From contig CAWHVG010000001.1 in the NCBI GenBank assembly GCA_963832725.1, forward strand, positions 682,001 through 746,000: 64,000 nucleotides of DNA. Reading direction: 5' to 3'. The number at the start of each line of letters is the position of its first letter. Within the stretch, counting starts at the first letter, position 1. This DNA comes from JAEZBP01 sp963832725. Its GTDB lineage: Bacteria; Myxococcota_A; Polyangia; Polyangiales; Sandaracinaceae. Both the position numbers and the translations under genes were made by a program. Below the pieces are notes generated by a model. The model was not told the origin of the DNA. It made no database searches and saw nothing but the letters and a program-made list of their open reading frames with translations. Positions 18,402-27,473 of this stretch are shown in pieces.

Positions 18402-19146
18402 AGCACGACGCACCGACGCGATCCAAGGCGAGATCATCCACGAGTACGACGGGATCGAAGAGGCGGACAACGAGCTTCCGCGCTGGTGGCTGATGACCTT
18501 CTACGGAGCCATCGTATTCGCCGTCGGATACTGGTTCTACTACGAGAGCTACGCGGTGGCACCGCACCAGCCGGAGGTCTTCGCGGCCGAGCTCGCGGAG
18601 CGCGCGTCGCAGGGCGGCGAGGTGGATCCGGAGACGCTCGTGATGCTCTCGCAGGACTCGACGACCGGTGCAGGAGGGCCGCGAGGTCTTCGAGACGAAC
18701 TGCGTCGCCTGTCACGGCGACCACGCGCAGGGCGTCATCGGTCCGAACCTGACGGACAACGCGTGGCTGCACGGCGGCGCGCCAGGACAGATCTACGCGA
18801 CCGTCCGCGAAGGCGTGCAGTCCAAGGGTATGCCCGCCTGGGGGCCCGTGTTGGGCGCACACCCGGTGCAGGCTGTCGTCGCCTACGTCTTGACCCTACG
18901 GGACACGGACGTGGAGGGCCGGCCGCCGCAGGGTGAGCCCTACGTGCCGGACGCCGCACCCGACGCCCCCGCCGCGGACGAGCCCCCCGCTCCGGCCGCA
19001 CCGACACCCCCGCCGCGGACGAGCCCCCGGCTCCGGCCGCGACCGACACCCCCACCGCGGACGAGCCCCCGGCTCCGGCCGCGGCCGACACCACCGCCCC
19101 CGAAGCGCGTGGCACCGACACGGCGACGCCCGACCGCGGCGCCTGA
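18394..19146 (+). CDS. ccoP: Cbb3 oxidase subunit III CcoP, single-heme form with Pro/Ala/Asp-rich tail (two frameshifts)
   Basis: Starts at ATG 18394 (MGEARRTDAIQGEIIHEYDG) with the FixP N-terminal pattern IEEADNELPRWW and one anchor helix. A +1 shift near 18666 separates it from the cytochrome c domain: EGREVFETNCVACHGDH, Met ligand region SKGMPAWGP. Only one CxxCH is present in any frame, whereas most CcoP have two hemes. After the heme domain a second shift near 19000 restores a repetitive tail made of about three copies of a TDTPxADEPPAPAA unit ending at TGA 19144-19146. Corrected length is about 250 residues. The shifts sit in repetitive or homopolymeric sequence and are probably indel errors. 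Confidence 0.85.
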
Positions 19147-19193
19147 GATCACTCGCTCGTTCCGGGGGACTTCCCTCACCCGAGGATCCCGAC

Positions 19194-20586
19194 ATGGCCG
19201 GCCAGAAAGTCCAACTCCCCGTCGTCGAAGCCCAGAGCTCGCTGCGCACGGACGGACAGCGGAACTACGTTCACCCCGCAGACGTCAAGGGTCGCTTCGT
19301 GCGCGCCCGCTACGCGGTGTTCGCCTCCCTGATCGCGATCTGGGCGCTCTTGCCCTGGGTCCAGGTGGGCGGCCACCCCGCCGTCTATCTGGACGTGGAT
19401 GAGCGCCACTTCTACCTCTTTGGCGGAACCTTCAACGCGCAGGACTTCTGGCTGGTCTTCTTCCTGCTCACGGGGATCGCGATCACGTTGATCCTCGTGA
19501 CGACCCTGCTCGGCCGCGTGTGGTGCGGCTGGGCGTGCCCGCAGACCGTCTTCATGGAAGGCGTCTTCCGGCGCATCGAGCGCTTCGTCGAAGGCCCGCG
19601 CAACGTGCGGATGCGCCGCAACGCCGCGCCCATGAGCTTCGACAAGCTGTGGCGCAAGACCCTCAAGCACGTCGCTCTTCATCGTCGCCGCGCTCGGGTG
19701 TCGCGCACATCTTCCTCAGCTTCTTCGTCTCGATGCCCTCGCTGCTCACGATGGTGCAGCGCTCGCCGGCCGATCACCCCACCGCGTTCATCTGGATGGC
19801 GGCGGTGAGCGTGATCCTCTACGGCGACTTCGCGTGGTTCCGGGAGCAGACTCTGCCTGATCATCTGCCCCTACGGGCGGCTGCAGTCGGTGCTGACCGA
19901 CCGCGAGACGCTGGTCATCGGCTACGACGCCGGCCGGGGTGAGCCCCGCGGCAAGGCGCGGCGACCCGAACGCGGGCGACTGCGTCGACTGCAAGCGCTG
20001 CGTGGCGGTGTGCCCGACCGGCATCGACATCCGCAACGGCCTCCAGCTCGAGTGCATCGGCTGCACCGCGTGCATCGACGCCTGCGACGAGGTCATGGAC
20101 AAGCTCGAGCGGCCCCGCGGCCTCATCCGCTACGACTCGCAGAGCGGCCTCGAGGGCGGAAAGCGGAAGATCCTGCGCCCGCGCGTGCTCCTGTACGGCG
20201 CGGTGGTGCTCGCCTGGGCCGTCGGCGCGTTCTTCGCGTTCCGCAGCCACGAACCCTTCGAGGCCAACGTCCTGCGCCTGCGCGGCGCGCCCTTCGTGAT
20301 CACCGACGGGACGGTGCGAAACCTCTTCTCCGTGCACCTCGTCAACAAGGGCCCGGAGTCGGCCACCTTCCACATCGAGGGCGTGCCCGCCGAGGGTCTA
20401 GACATCGAGGTCGGCCGCCCGGAGGTCGAGGTCGGCTCGCTCGAGGACCGCTCGATCAGCGTCTTCGTCGACGCGCCGGTGGAGGGCTTCCGGTCGGGCC
20501 GGGTGGCGCACATCCGGGTGGAGCAGGAGGGCTACGACGGCGAGCCTCGGGTCCTCGACGCGCCAATCCTGGGTCCTCGGCGCTGA
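19194..20586 (+). CDS. ccoG: Cbb3 oxidase assembly ferredoxin-like protein CcoG/FixG/RdxA (multiple frameshifts)
   Basis: From ATG 19194 (MAGQKVQLPVVEAQ). Conserved CcoG segments appear in order but in changing frames: GRVWCGWACPQTVFMEGVFR, then GVAHIFLSFFVSMPSL, FAWFREQ, CLIICPYGRLQSVLTDRETL, and the 4Fe-4S pair CVDCKRCVAVCPTGIDIR / CIGCTACIDACDEVM, followed by the periplasmic IG-like C-terminus (SVHLVNKGPESATFHIEG). Single-base shifts are needed near 19671, 19698, 19855 and 19950. Because every family motif survives, I treat this as an intact gene with sequence errors (about 464 residues). CcoG reduces Cu(II) for delivery to the oxidase. Start is 47 bp after ccoP. Confidence 0.9.
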
Positions 20587-20697
20587 AGGTCCGGCTCGAG
20601 CCCTCCCGTCGGCCCTTCTCGGAGCGGCGATCCGGCGCGCATCGGGTCGTCGCTTCGCCGTTTGAACGCACGCTCGGCCACGAGCCACTGACCGTCC

Positions 20698-21012
20698 GTG
20701 CGCCTGTGGAAGAAGCTCTTCGGTGAGCCTCCGCCCCCGCCGCCGGTGATGGTGCGCGTCGCCGGCCCCGCCGGCTCACCCCCCTGCGTCGACGTCGAGG
20801 TGACCTGGTTCCCCTCCGGTTCGACGAGCGCGCGGCGCCATCACACCGCCGGCGGGCTCTGCGTCATCCCGTGGCGGGGCGAGGAGAAGCGCGCCAGGCT
20901 CCGTATCCGCAGCGGCGGCTCGCACGCCGTCGTCGAGGTCGAGCGCGACCGCTTCGACGCCCACCGCGTGCACGAGCTCGCGCTGGGCACCGCCGCCACG
21001 GCCCTCCCCTGA
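20698..21012 (+). CDS. Small protein of unknown function downstream of ccoG
   Basis: 104 residues from GTG 20698 (RLWKKLFGEPPPPPPVMVRV). A short basic/aromatic N-terminus, a proline run, then beta-strand-like sequence (VDVEVTWFPSGSTSARRHH, VIPWRGEEKRARLRIRSGG). No family recognised; it is not FixH-like (no membrane helix). It follows ccoG by 111 bp in the same direction and converges on the nitrobindin-like gene. Coding is supported by high G/C at third positions and clean boundaries. Confidence 0.55.
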   Translation: MRLWKKLFGEPPPPPPVMVRVAGPAGSPPCVDVEVTWFPSGSTSARRHHTAGGLCVIPWRGEEKRARLRIRSGGSHAVVEVERDRFDAHRVHELALGTAATALP

Positions 21013-21019
21013 CGGCGGT

Positions 21020-21586
21020 CTACTCCACCCGGCGCAGCGTGTTCGCGTCGGTGTGGTGGAAGAGCTCGTCCTGCCCCGCGATGCGGAGGACCGTGTCCTC
21101 TTCGTAGCTCCAGCTGCCGTCGTCGTGGACCGTGACCGAGAGCGTGTAGCGCAGCGTCTTGAACTGCGCGTCGAGCCAGGCGTTGGAGCAGATGCCGTAG
21201 ACGTCGGAGCCGGCCTCGGCCGAGAGCTGGAACAATCGCGCGTCCGCCTTGGCGCTGCCGCCGGCGACCACGCTCACCCCGCGCGGCACGATGAAGCAGC
21301 GGAGCACCACCTCGCGCTCGGCGTCCCAGAGCCAGTAGCCGGTCTCCTCGTGGAACGAGTCCTTGGCGCCGATGCGCCAGGCCCTCGTCGAGTAGCGCAG
21401 GCCGTAGAGGATCTGCTCGTGGTTGTCGACGCGCCCAATCGGCTCGAGCACCAGTCGCTCGCGGTAGTCGCTCTTCGCGACCGCGCGCTCCGGCTCGGAC
21501 GGTGCCACGTCGGCGCCTCGCGTCCCCTCCCACACGCCGGCCAACGCAGCCAGCGGTCCCAACGTCTCCAACCCTTCGTCGCTCAT
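21020..21586 (-). CDS. Nitrobindin-like heme-binding beta-barrel protein (FABP-like)
   Basis: 188 residues from ATG 21586, preceded by GGAGGCGAG. The N-terminal LGPLAALAGVWEGTRGAD matches the L..L.G.W.G.G pattern of nitrobindin/THAP4-like barrels, followed by antiparallel strands (YRERLVLEPIGRVDNHEQ, LRYSTRAWR, ETGYWLWDAEREVVLRCFIV, YTLSVTVHDDGSWSYEEDTV). Nitrobindins bind heme b and NO/peroxynitrite. The usual C-terminal heme His would lie in the GQDELFHHTDANTLRRV end. NO-related function would fit the redox setting but is inference; another lipocalin-like ligand-binding role is possible. Confidence 0.6.
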   Translation of the reverse strand: MSDEGLETLGPLAALAGVWEGTRGADVAPSEPERAVAKSDYRERLVLEPIGRVDNHEQILYGLRYSTRAWRIGAKDSFHEETGYWLWDAEREVVLRCFIVPRGVSVVAGGSAKADARLFQLSAEAGSDVYGICSNAWLDAQFKTLRYTLSVTVHDDGSWSYEEDTVLRIAGQDELFHHTDANTLRRVE

Positions 21587-21798
21587 CTCGCCTCCGGTCG
21601 AAGCGCGATGAAGTACCACAATCCGAGCCGCACGAAGAAGGCCGAGGGCGAGTGCCGCAGCCGCCGCGCAGCACGCTCGACGCGAGCCCGGTGCGATGCG
21701 GGCTCGTCGTGTCGAGCGTCCGCGCAGCGAGCGGAGCGATCCGGAGGGAGCGAGCCGGAGCAACGCGAGCCGAAGCGCGCTCGACGCGAAGCGCTCCC

Positions 21799-22257
21799 TC
21801 AGGGAACGGTCATGACGGCGACGGGGCAGTCGCGGAGCAGCGCGTGGGCGGTGCTGCCGAGCAGGATGCGCTCGACGGCGCTCTTGCCCGACGCGCCGAC
21901 CACCACCAGATCGGCCCCCAGCTCGAGCGCCTTCTCGCAGAGCACCTCCGAGGGGCGCCCGGCGAGCACGTGGGTCAGGACGGACTCCGAGTCGGGCCCG
22001 AAGTGCTCGTCGACCTCGCGGCGCAGCTCCGACTCGAGCCAACGCATCCGCCGCGCGTGGGCGTCCGGCCCCTCGTAGCGGCGGGCGTCTTCGCCCAGCA
22101 CGCTCTCGGACCACAGGTCGGCGTCCGCGTGCAGCACGACCACCGAAGCGTGGAGGCGCGCGTGCAGCGTGCGCGCCCAGGCCAGCGCCCGACGGCCACC
22201 CTCGGAGAAGTCGTACGCGACGACAATCGTCCGCGGCAGCACGCTAATCCCCCGCAT
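21799..22257 (-). CDS. Universal stress protein
   Basis: Up to 152 residues from ATG 22257; GTG 22242 preceded by GCGGGGGAT may be the true start (147 residues). Begins PRTIVVAYDFSEGGRRALAW and ends DLVVVGASGKSAVERILLGS...CPVAVMTVP, i.e. the Usp fold with a G-2x-G-9x-GS signature. Its middle is longer and more charged than in the other copies (RRYEGPDAHARRMRWLESEL). Same strand as the usp gene at 22404, 146 bp apart. Confidence 0.9.
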   Translation of the reverse strand: MRGISVLPRTIVVAYDFSEGGRRALAWARTLHARLHASVVVLHADADLWSESVLGEDARRYEGPDAHARRMRWLESELRREVDEHFGPDSESVLTHVLAGRPSEVLCEKALELGADLVVVGASGKSAVERILLGSTAHALLRDCPVAVMTVP

Positions 22258-22403
22258 CCGAAGTGAGTTGCGGAAATCGGCGAGCCATCGGCGCGCGAAT
22301 CGAGGAACGACGACTGGGCGATGCCGAGTATCGTCGAGGACGCACGGGCCGCAGAGGGGCCTCTTCCCGCCCGTGAGGTGCGCTGCGAGCTACGCCGAGC
22401 ACA

Positions 22404-22844
22404 TCAGTCCTCGTGGAGCGGGACCGTCACCACCGGCACCTTCGAGCTGCGCACCACGCGCTCCGCCACGCTGCCGAGCAAGAGGTGGCGGATGCCGGTG
22501 CGCCCGTGAGTGCCCATCACAATCATGTCGGCGCCGAGCTCGTCGGTCATCCGCACGACCTCCCGGTAGGGGATGCCCTCAATCAGGTGGGTCTCGAGCT
22601 TCTTCGCGTCCTTGCGCTGCGCCAGCTCGGTCAACGCCTTCTGGAGCTCGGTGGTGACCTTCGTCGTGAACTCCGGCCCGGCCATCATCGCGCCGTCCGG
22701 CAAGGCGTAGACCGGGAGCTGGTAGACGTGCACCAAGTGGACATCCGCGCCCAGCTTCTTCGAGAGGTCGAGGGCGAAGTCCACCGCGTTCTCGGAGTGG
22801 GGCGAGAAGTCTACGGGGCAGAGGATCCGGCGAATCTCGGGCAT
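22404..22844 (-). CDS. Universal stress protein
   Basis: 146 residues from ATG 22844, preceded by GAGGAAGAGCAC. Begins IRRILCPVDFSPHSENAVDF and contains GTHGRTGIRHLLLGSVAERV and VPVVTVPL; the ATP-binding signature is complete. Similar to the product at 9870-10304 through most of its length (LPDG, EGIPYREV/EGLPYRVI), so these two are probably a duplicated pair placed on either side of the oxidase genes. Confidence 0.94.
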   Translation of the reverse strand: MPEIRRILCPVDFSPHSENAVDFALDLSKKLGADVHLVHVYQLPVYALPDGAMMAGPEFTTKVTTELQKALTELAQRKDAKKLETHLIEGIPYREVVRMTDELGADMIVMGTHGRTGIRHLLLGSVAERVVRSSKVPVVTVPLHED

Positions 22845-23162
22845 GTGCTCTTCCTCGTTTCTGTATCGCAGGTCGTGCGCGAGTCGAAGGGGGTCGGCGC
22901 AACCCTTGCGCCATCGTAGCCGGTACACGCGGCCTCGTCGGCCTCGCGTGCCGCCGTTGCAGTCTGCGGGCCATCCTTATCCCACGAGGAGTTCACTGGC
23001 GCCCGTTCATCCCGCACGCAGCTCGCGCGCAAAAAATGGGGCAACCCGCCCCGAGGCCGCTCCAGAGGGCACGGAGGTTGCTTGGTCGGCGCCGGACGTG
23101 TCCCCAGGGAGCGCGGCGGGCAGGGCTTGACCCACTCGCCGCACCGACCAAGCTCCCCCGTC
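22845..23162. other. Intergenic region between divergent usp and globin-kinase genes
   Basis: 318 bp without a gene. It should hold promoters for both the usp gene (reverse) and the three-gene sensor operon (forward). I find no clear FNR-type TTGAT-N4-ATCAA site, sigma54 -24/-12 element, or strong hairpin by eye. Confidence 0.5.
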
Positions 23163-24332
23163 ATGGCCACGCACGAGATGATGCGGGAGCTCTTCGACTA
23201 CATCGGGTTCGACGAGAACGACGCGGCGATCCTGGTGCGGCTGGCGCCCATCCTCCAATCCCGCTTTCAGGGCATCGTGGACGCGTTCTACGACGCCCTC
23301 GAGAAGAACGAGCGGGCGCGGGCGGTGTTCACGGGCGGCAAGGCCCAGATCGACCGCCAGAAGCATCGCCTCGCCGAGTGGCTGGAGGGCATCGTCGGCG
23401 GCGTGTACGACGAGGCCTACTTCGAGCGGCGAGCCCGCATCGGTCGGGTCCACGTCCAGATCGAGCTCGACCAGCGCTTCATGTTCAGCTCGATGAACCT
23501 GGTGCGGGCCGGCCTGCACCGCGCGCTCGACGAGTCGGACGAGGTCACCGACGAAGAGCGGCGCGCCGGCCACGTGGCGCTCGACCGCATCTGCGACGTC
23601 GAGCTGGCCATCATGTTGGAGACCTACCGCGAGCGCTATGTCGAGCGGCAGCGCGCCAACGAACGTCTGGCGACCATCGGCCAGCTGGCGGCGTCGATCG
23701 GGCACGAGCTCCGCAACCCGCTGGCGGTGATGGAGACCTCGCTCCACCTCCTGCGGCGCCGCGTCACGGACGACGATCGTGCCAAGCGTCACTTCGACAA
23801 GATCGCCCAGCAGATCCACGTCTCCAACGAGATCATCGAGGATCTGCTGGCGCTCGCCCGCGATCGCCCGCCGGAGCGCGAGCCGGTCGACCTGGCCGAG
23901 CTCGCGCGCGAGGCGAAAGAGGGGATGCCGCCCTCCCCCGCCGACGTGGTGATCGACATCGACGCTGCGATGCCCCACGTGTGGCTGGACCGCACGCAGT
24001 TCCGGCAGGTCGTGGTCAACCTGGTGGGCAACGCGTCCGAAGCAATCCGCGGCAGCGGAAGCGGATCGCACGTCTGGGTGCGCGCGCACATCGACGAAGA
24101 CGCGGGGCTGGTGCTCTCCGTCACCGACGACGGTCCCGGCTTCGCGACCGAGGTGCGAGCTCGGCTCTTCGAGCCACTCGTGACCACCCGCCGCTCCGGC
24201 GCCGGGCTCGGCCTGGCGCTTTGCACCCGGATCGTCGAGAAGCATCGCGGTACCATCGAGGCCGAGGATCCTCCGGGCGGCGGCGCCCGCATCGTGATAC
24301 GGATCCCGGACGCGACGGAGGCCCCTCGATGA
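23163..24332 (+). CDS. Globin-coupled sensor histidine kinase
   Basis: 389 residues from ATG 23163 (an in-frame upstream extension lacks globin-like sequence). Residues 1-160 fit a globin-coupled sensor domain: FDYIGFDENDAAILVRLAPI ... FYDALEKNERARAVF, and the proximal heme ligand His97 in ARIGRVHVQIELD. Residues about 165-235 are HisKA with phospho-acceptor His181 (ASIGHELRNPLAVMET); the HATPase domain follows with NLVGNASEAI, DDGPGF and GAGLGLALCTRI. No membrane segment, so it is a cytoplasmic O2/NO-type sensor. It heads a coupled operon: its TGA overlaps the ATG of the double-receiver gene. Confidence 0.88.
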   Translation: MATHEMMRELFDYIGFDENDAAILVRLAPILQSRFQGIVDAFYDALEKNERARAVFTGGKAQIDRQKHRLAEWLEGIVGGVYDEAYFERRARIGRVHVQIELDQRFMFSSMNLVRAGLHRALDESDEVTDEERRAGHVALDRICDVELAIMLETYRERYVERQRANERLATIGQLAASIGHELRNPLAVMETSLHLLRRRVTDDDRAKRHFDKIAQQIHVSNEIIEDLLALARDRPPEREPVDLAELAREAKEGMPPSPADVVIDIDAAMPHVWLDRTQFRQVVVNLVGNASEAIRGSGSGSHVWVRAHIDEDAGLVLSVTDDGPGFATEVRARLFEPLVTTRRSGAGLGLALCTRIVEKHRGTIEAEDPPGGGARIVIRIPDATEAPR

Positions 24333-25051
24333 GCCGAAAGATTCTCATCGTCGACGACAACGAGGAGCTGGCGGAGAACCTGGCCGAGCTGCTCGAGCTG
24401 GAAGGGTTCGATCCCTTCGTGTTCACTTCGCCGACCGAAGCGCTCGCCAAGAACGACGAGCTGGCGTTCGACGCGGCGCTGCTCGACATCCGCATGCCCG
24501 GGATCGACGGGATCGCCCTCTGCTCGGCCCTGGCCAAGACACACCCGCGCGCGACGTTCGTGCTGATGACGGCGTTCACGTCCGAGAAGCGGCTCGCGGA
24601 CGTCGCGGGCTCGGGCGCCAGCGCGGTCCTCAAGAAGCCTCTCCCGCTCGATCAGCTGCTCTCGCTCCTGAGCTCGATCGAGGCCGAGACGGTGCTGGTG
24701 GTCGAGGACGACGCGGCGCTGCGGACCGGACTCGTCGAGGTGCTCGTGCCGCACGGCTACGAGGTCTCGGCCGCCGCCTCGCTGGCCGAAGCGCGGGCGG
24801 TGATCGCGGCGAGCCAACCACACGTCGCGGTGGTCGATATGGTGCTGCCGGACGGCTCGGGCGCGGAGCTGGCGCGCGAGCTGGTGGCCGCGGGCGTGCG
24901 GGTGGTGCTCACCACCGGCTACGACGAGCGGACGGTGAGGGAGAACGTCTCCGCGCTGCGCTCGGACGGCGCCTGCTACCTCCAGAAGCCCTTTCCCCCC
25001 GCGCGCCTCCTCGACGTGCTGGGGAGCCTCCCGGAGAGCGATCGGCGGTGA
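24329..25051 (+). CDS. Response regulator made of two receiver domains
   Basis: 240 residues from ATG 24329, overlapping the kinase stop (ATGA). First REC: KILIVDDNEE with phospho-acceptor Asp53 (LLDIRMPGIDG), Thr81-type TAFTS and Lys in LKKPLP. Second REC from about residue 120: TVLVVEDDAA, Asp170 (VVDMVLPDGSG), TTGYDE and LQKPFPP. No output domain, so it likely relays phosphate between kinases in a branched or serial phosphorelay. Its stop overlaps the GTG of the next kinase gene. Confidence 0.93.
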   Translation: MSRKILIVDDNEELAENLAELLELEGFDPFVFTSPTEALAKNDELAFDAALLDIRMPGIDGIALCSALAKTHPRATFVLMTAFTSEKRLADVAGSGASAVLKKPLPLDQLLSLLSSIEAETVLVVEDDAALRTGLVEVLVPHGYEVSAAASLAEARAVIAASQPHVAVVDMVLPDGSGAELARELVAAGVRVVLTTGYDERTVRENVSALRSDGACYLQKPFPPARLLDVLGSLPESDRR

Positions 25052-26529
25052 GCGTCCAGGTCCTCGTCGTCGAAGACAACCGCGATCTCGCCGACAACAT
25101 CCGCGAGCTCTTCGAGGACACCGGGGCCGACGTGACGATCTGTCCGCGGGCCGAGGACGCCCGCGCCCACCTGGAACGGGCGGGCTTCGATCTCGCGATC
25201 GTGGACGTCCGGCTCCCGAACGGCGTGAGCGGGCTGGACCTGGTCCCGGTCCTCAAGCGCGCCTCGCCCGAGGGCGAGGTGATCCTGGCCACCGGCAACG
25301 CCACCCTCGGCTCGGCGATCGAGGCCGTGCGGGCGGGCGTCTTCGCGTACCTGCAGAAGCCCTTCGACGCCGAGGATCTCCTCACGCTCGGCGAGCGGGC
25401 GCTGGCCCAGGTCACGCTCCGGCGCGAGCGGGCCGATCTCGCGCGCGAGCTGACGCGCTCGGAGGCGCTGCACCGCGCGGTGGTGGAGAGCGTCGACTCG
25501 CTGATCCTCGGCCTCGACCGCGAGCATCGGATCCGAATGTGGAACCGCTGCGCCGCCGAGACGACCGGTTGGACGGCCGACGAGGTGCTCGACCAGGACG
25601 CGTGCGAGCTCTTGCTGGACCCCGCGGACGCGGGCGGGTTCGACCGGAGCGTGAAGGCGGCCGTGGAGGGACGCTGGGCGGACCTGACGGCGCGCATTCG
25701 GACGCGCGACGGGAGCAAACGGATCGTGCGTTGGCACGTGGCGCCACTGACCACGGAAGGGCGCACGACGGCGGTGGTCCTGGCGGCCGGGAGCGACGTG
25801 ACCGAGAAGCTCCGGCTGGAAGCACGCGCGGCCGAGGCCGAGGCGCTGGCGGCGATGGGCCGACTGACGGCGGGGCTCGCCCACGAGGTGCGCAACCCGC
25901 TCAACGCGGCGCAGCTCCAGCTCGAGATCATGAGCCGCAGCGCCAAGCGCCTCGAAGACGAAGAGGCCCGCGGCGCGCTCGGCTCGCGAGTCGAGATCGT
26001 GAAGTCGGAGCTCGGGCGCCTCTCGCGCCTGCTCGACGAGTTCCTCGGGCTGGCGCGCCCGCAGCACCTCGCGATGCAGGCGGTCGATGTCGGCACGCTG
26101 GTGGACGAGGTGATCGAGCTCCAGTCGCCGGTGGCGGAGGGCGCCGGCATCGCGCTCGAGCGGGTGGTCGGCGAGGTGCCGCCCGCCTACGGCGACGGGG
26201 CCAAGATCAAGCAGGCGCTGATGAACCTGATCGTCAACTCGATCGAGGCCATCGGCGATCGCGGCGAGGGGACGATCACCGTACGCGTTGGACTCGCGAC
26301 CGACGACCGCATCGCGCTGAGCGTCGAGGACAGCGGCCCCGGGCTGCCCGAAGAGGCGCAGGAGCTGCTCAAGCCCTTCGTGACCACCAAGGCGGCCGGC
26401 ACCGGGCTCGGCCTGACCATCGTCAAGAAGGTGATGGAGCTGCACGGGGGGCACGTCGATATCGGGCCGCGCGAGGGCGGCGGCACGAGGGTGCGCCTCG
26501 AGCTGCCGACCGCCCAGTCTCTCGCTTGA
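25048..26529 (+). CDS. Hybrid histidine kinase: receiver-PAS-HisKA-HATPase
   Basis: 493 residues from GTG 25048 (GTGA overlap with the preceding gene). REC at residues 1-115 with Asp53 (IVDVRLPNGVSG), a PAS domain at about 140-255 (AVVESVDSLILGLDREHRIR ... TGWTADEVL), HisKA with His279 (GLAHEVRNPLNAAQ) and HATPase with NLIVNSIEAIGD, EDSGPGLPEE and GTGLGLTIVKKV. The receiver at the N-terminus lets it be controlled by the upstream globin kinase or double receiver. The likely final target is the sigma54-type regulator encoded nearby on the other strand; this pairing is inference. Confidence 0.93.
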   Translation: MSVQVLVVEDNRDLADNIRELFEDTGADVTICPRAEDARAHLERAGFDLAIVDVRLPNGVSGLDLVPVLKRASPEGEVILATGNATLGSAIEAVRAGVFAYLQKPFDAEDLLTLGERALAQVTLRRERADLARELTRSEALHRAVVESVDSLILGLDREHRIRMWNRCAAETTGWTADEVLDQDACELLLDPADAGGFDRSVKAAVEGRWADLTARIRTRDGSKRIVRWHVAPLTTEGRTTAVVLAAGSDVTEKLRLEARAAEAEALAAMGRLTAGLAHEVRNPLNAAQLQLEIMSRSAKRLEDEEARGALGSRVEIVKSELGRLSRLLDEFLGLARPQHLAMQAVDVGTLVDEVIELQSPVAEGAGIALERVVGEVPPAYGDGAKIKQALMNLIVNSIEAIGDRGEGTITVRVGLATDDRIALSVEDSGPGLPEEAQELLKPFVTTKAAGTGLGLTIVKKVMELHGGHVDIGPREGGGTRVRLELPTAQSLA

Positions 26530-26559
26530 TCGCCGCCGCGCGGGGGCAGCCGACGACGT

Positions 26560-27255
26560 TCAGCCGTGCGCGCTCGCGTGGCAGCTCGGCTCGGGCTGGG
26601 TGAGCGAGGTGATGGGCCTCACCACGAAGAGGACGGCGCCGATCACCAACGCCGTCGCCAACACGCGCCGCAGGAAGAGCGTCTCGACGCCCCGCTTCGC
26701 CAGCGCCGACACCTTGGCGGCCACCGCGCTGACCACGGCCAACCCGAGGCCGCTCAGGCTCGCGAAGACGAGCATCAATCCGGCGCCTCCGAGCGCGCTG
26801 CCGCTCGAGGCCGCCACCAAGAGCGCCGAGTAGAGCGCGCCGCAGGGAAGGAGCGCCGTCATCAGCCCGAGAGTGAGCGGTCGCTTCGGCATCCACGCGA
26901 GCACCCGCTCGGTGAGCGAGGGCTTCTTCTTCGCCCGGGAGAGCGCCACCAGCGGCTCGGCGCGCGCGGCCGGGTCCTTCCACAGCCGAGAGGCCGCGAT
27001 GGCGAGCGCCGACGCCAGCGTCAGCGACAAGAGCGCGCTCGCCCAGCGCGCCGGCAGCGTCGCCTCGAGCAGCTCGCCGCTGGCGCCCGCCACCAACCCG
27101 GCGCCCGCGTAGCCGAGCAGCCGCCCCCCGTGGTAGCGCCAGACGCCGCCGGCCCGCGTCCCGGCGAAGGTCGAGAGCGGCCCGCACATCGCCGCGCAGT
27201 GCGGCACCGACGCAAGCCCCGCCGCCGCCGCCGCGACCAACGCCGGCCCGATCAT
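26560..27255 (-). CDS. Sulfite exporter TauE/SafE-like (CcoH/DsbD-type) membrane protein
   Basis: 231 residues from ATG 27255. About six membrane helices and two Cys-Pro/His motifs diagnostic of this group: ASVPHCAAMCGP near the N-terminus and LLPCGALYSALLVAA in the middle. Related proteins lie next to cbb3 or heavy-metal genes and are linked to copper or reductant transfer across the membrane; that would suit oxidase copper-site assembly. The C-terminus has a His/Cys motif (EPSCHASAHG). Convergent with the sensor operon. Confidence 0.8.
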   Translation of the reverse strand: MIGPALVAAAAAGLASVPHCAAMCGPLSTFAGTRAGGVWRYHGGRLLGYAGAGLVAGASGELLEATLPARWASALLSLTLASALAIAASRLWKDPAARAEPLVALSRAKKKPSLTERVLAWMPKRPLTLGLMTALLPCGALYSALLVAASSGSALGGAGLMLVFASLSGLGLAVVSAVAAKVSALAKRGVETLFLRRVLATALVIGAVLFVVRPITSLTQPEPSCHASAHG

Positions 27256-27311
27256 GGCCACACCTCGAGGCCCGCTGCCGAATCGCACTCGTAGAGGAGT
27301 GCGCACGGATC

Positions 27312-27473
27312 AGATGTCCGAGGCGGAAGTCGCGACCGGTATGGCCGAGCAATCGGCGTCGAGATTGGGTGCGCGCCCCCGCAGGAAGTGCAAAGCACTT
27401 TCGAGGAGGCTCGCCCCCGAGATCGGCGTCGAGGGCCGGCCAGAACGTCTTGCGACGTCCGCGGAGGACATCT
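27312..27473. repeat. Palindromic element family 1, copy 2 (about 162 bp)
   Basis: Same ends (AGATGTCC...GGACATCT) and internal blocks (e.g. ATCGGCGTCGAGATTGGGTG) as copy 1 at 12876-13036. Its centre is a perfect hairpin AAGTGC-AAA-GCACTT. Its right end coincides with the TAG stop codon of the sigma54 regulator gene on the reverse strand, so the element abuts or supplies the stop and could also act as a 3' hairpin for that gene. Confidence 0.8.

Noticed and set aside
18394..20586. Programmed frameshifting in ccoP/ccoG
   Set aside because: Six or so shifts of both directions at non-slippery sites in one short stretch; sequencing indels are much more likely.
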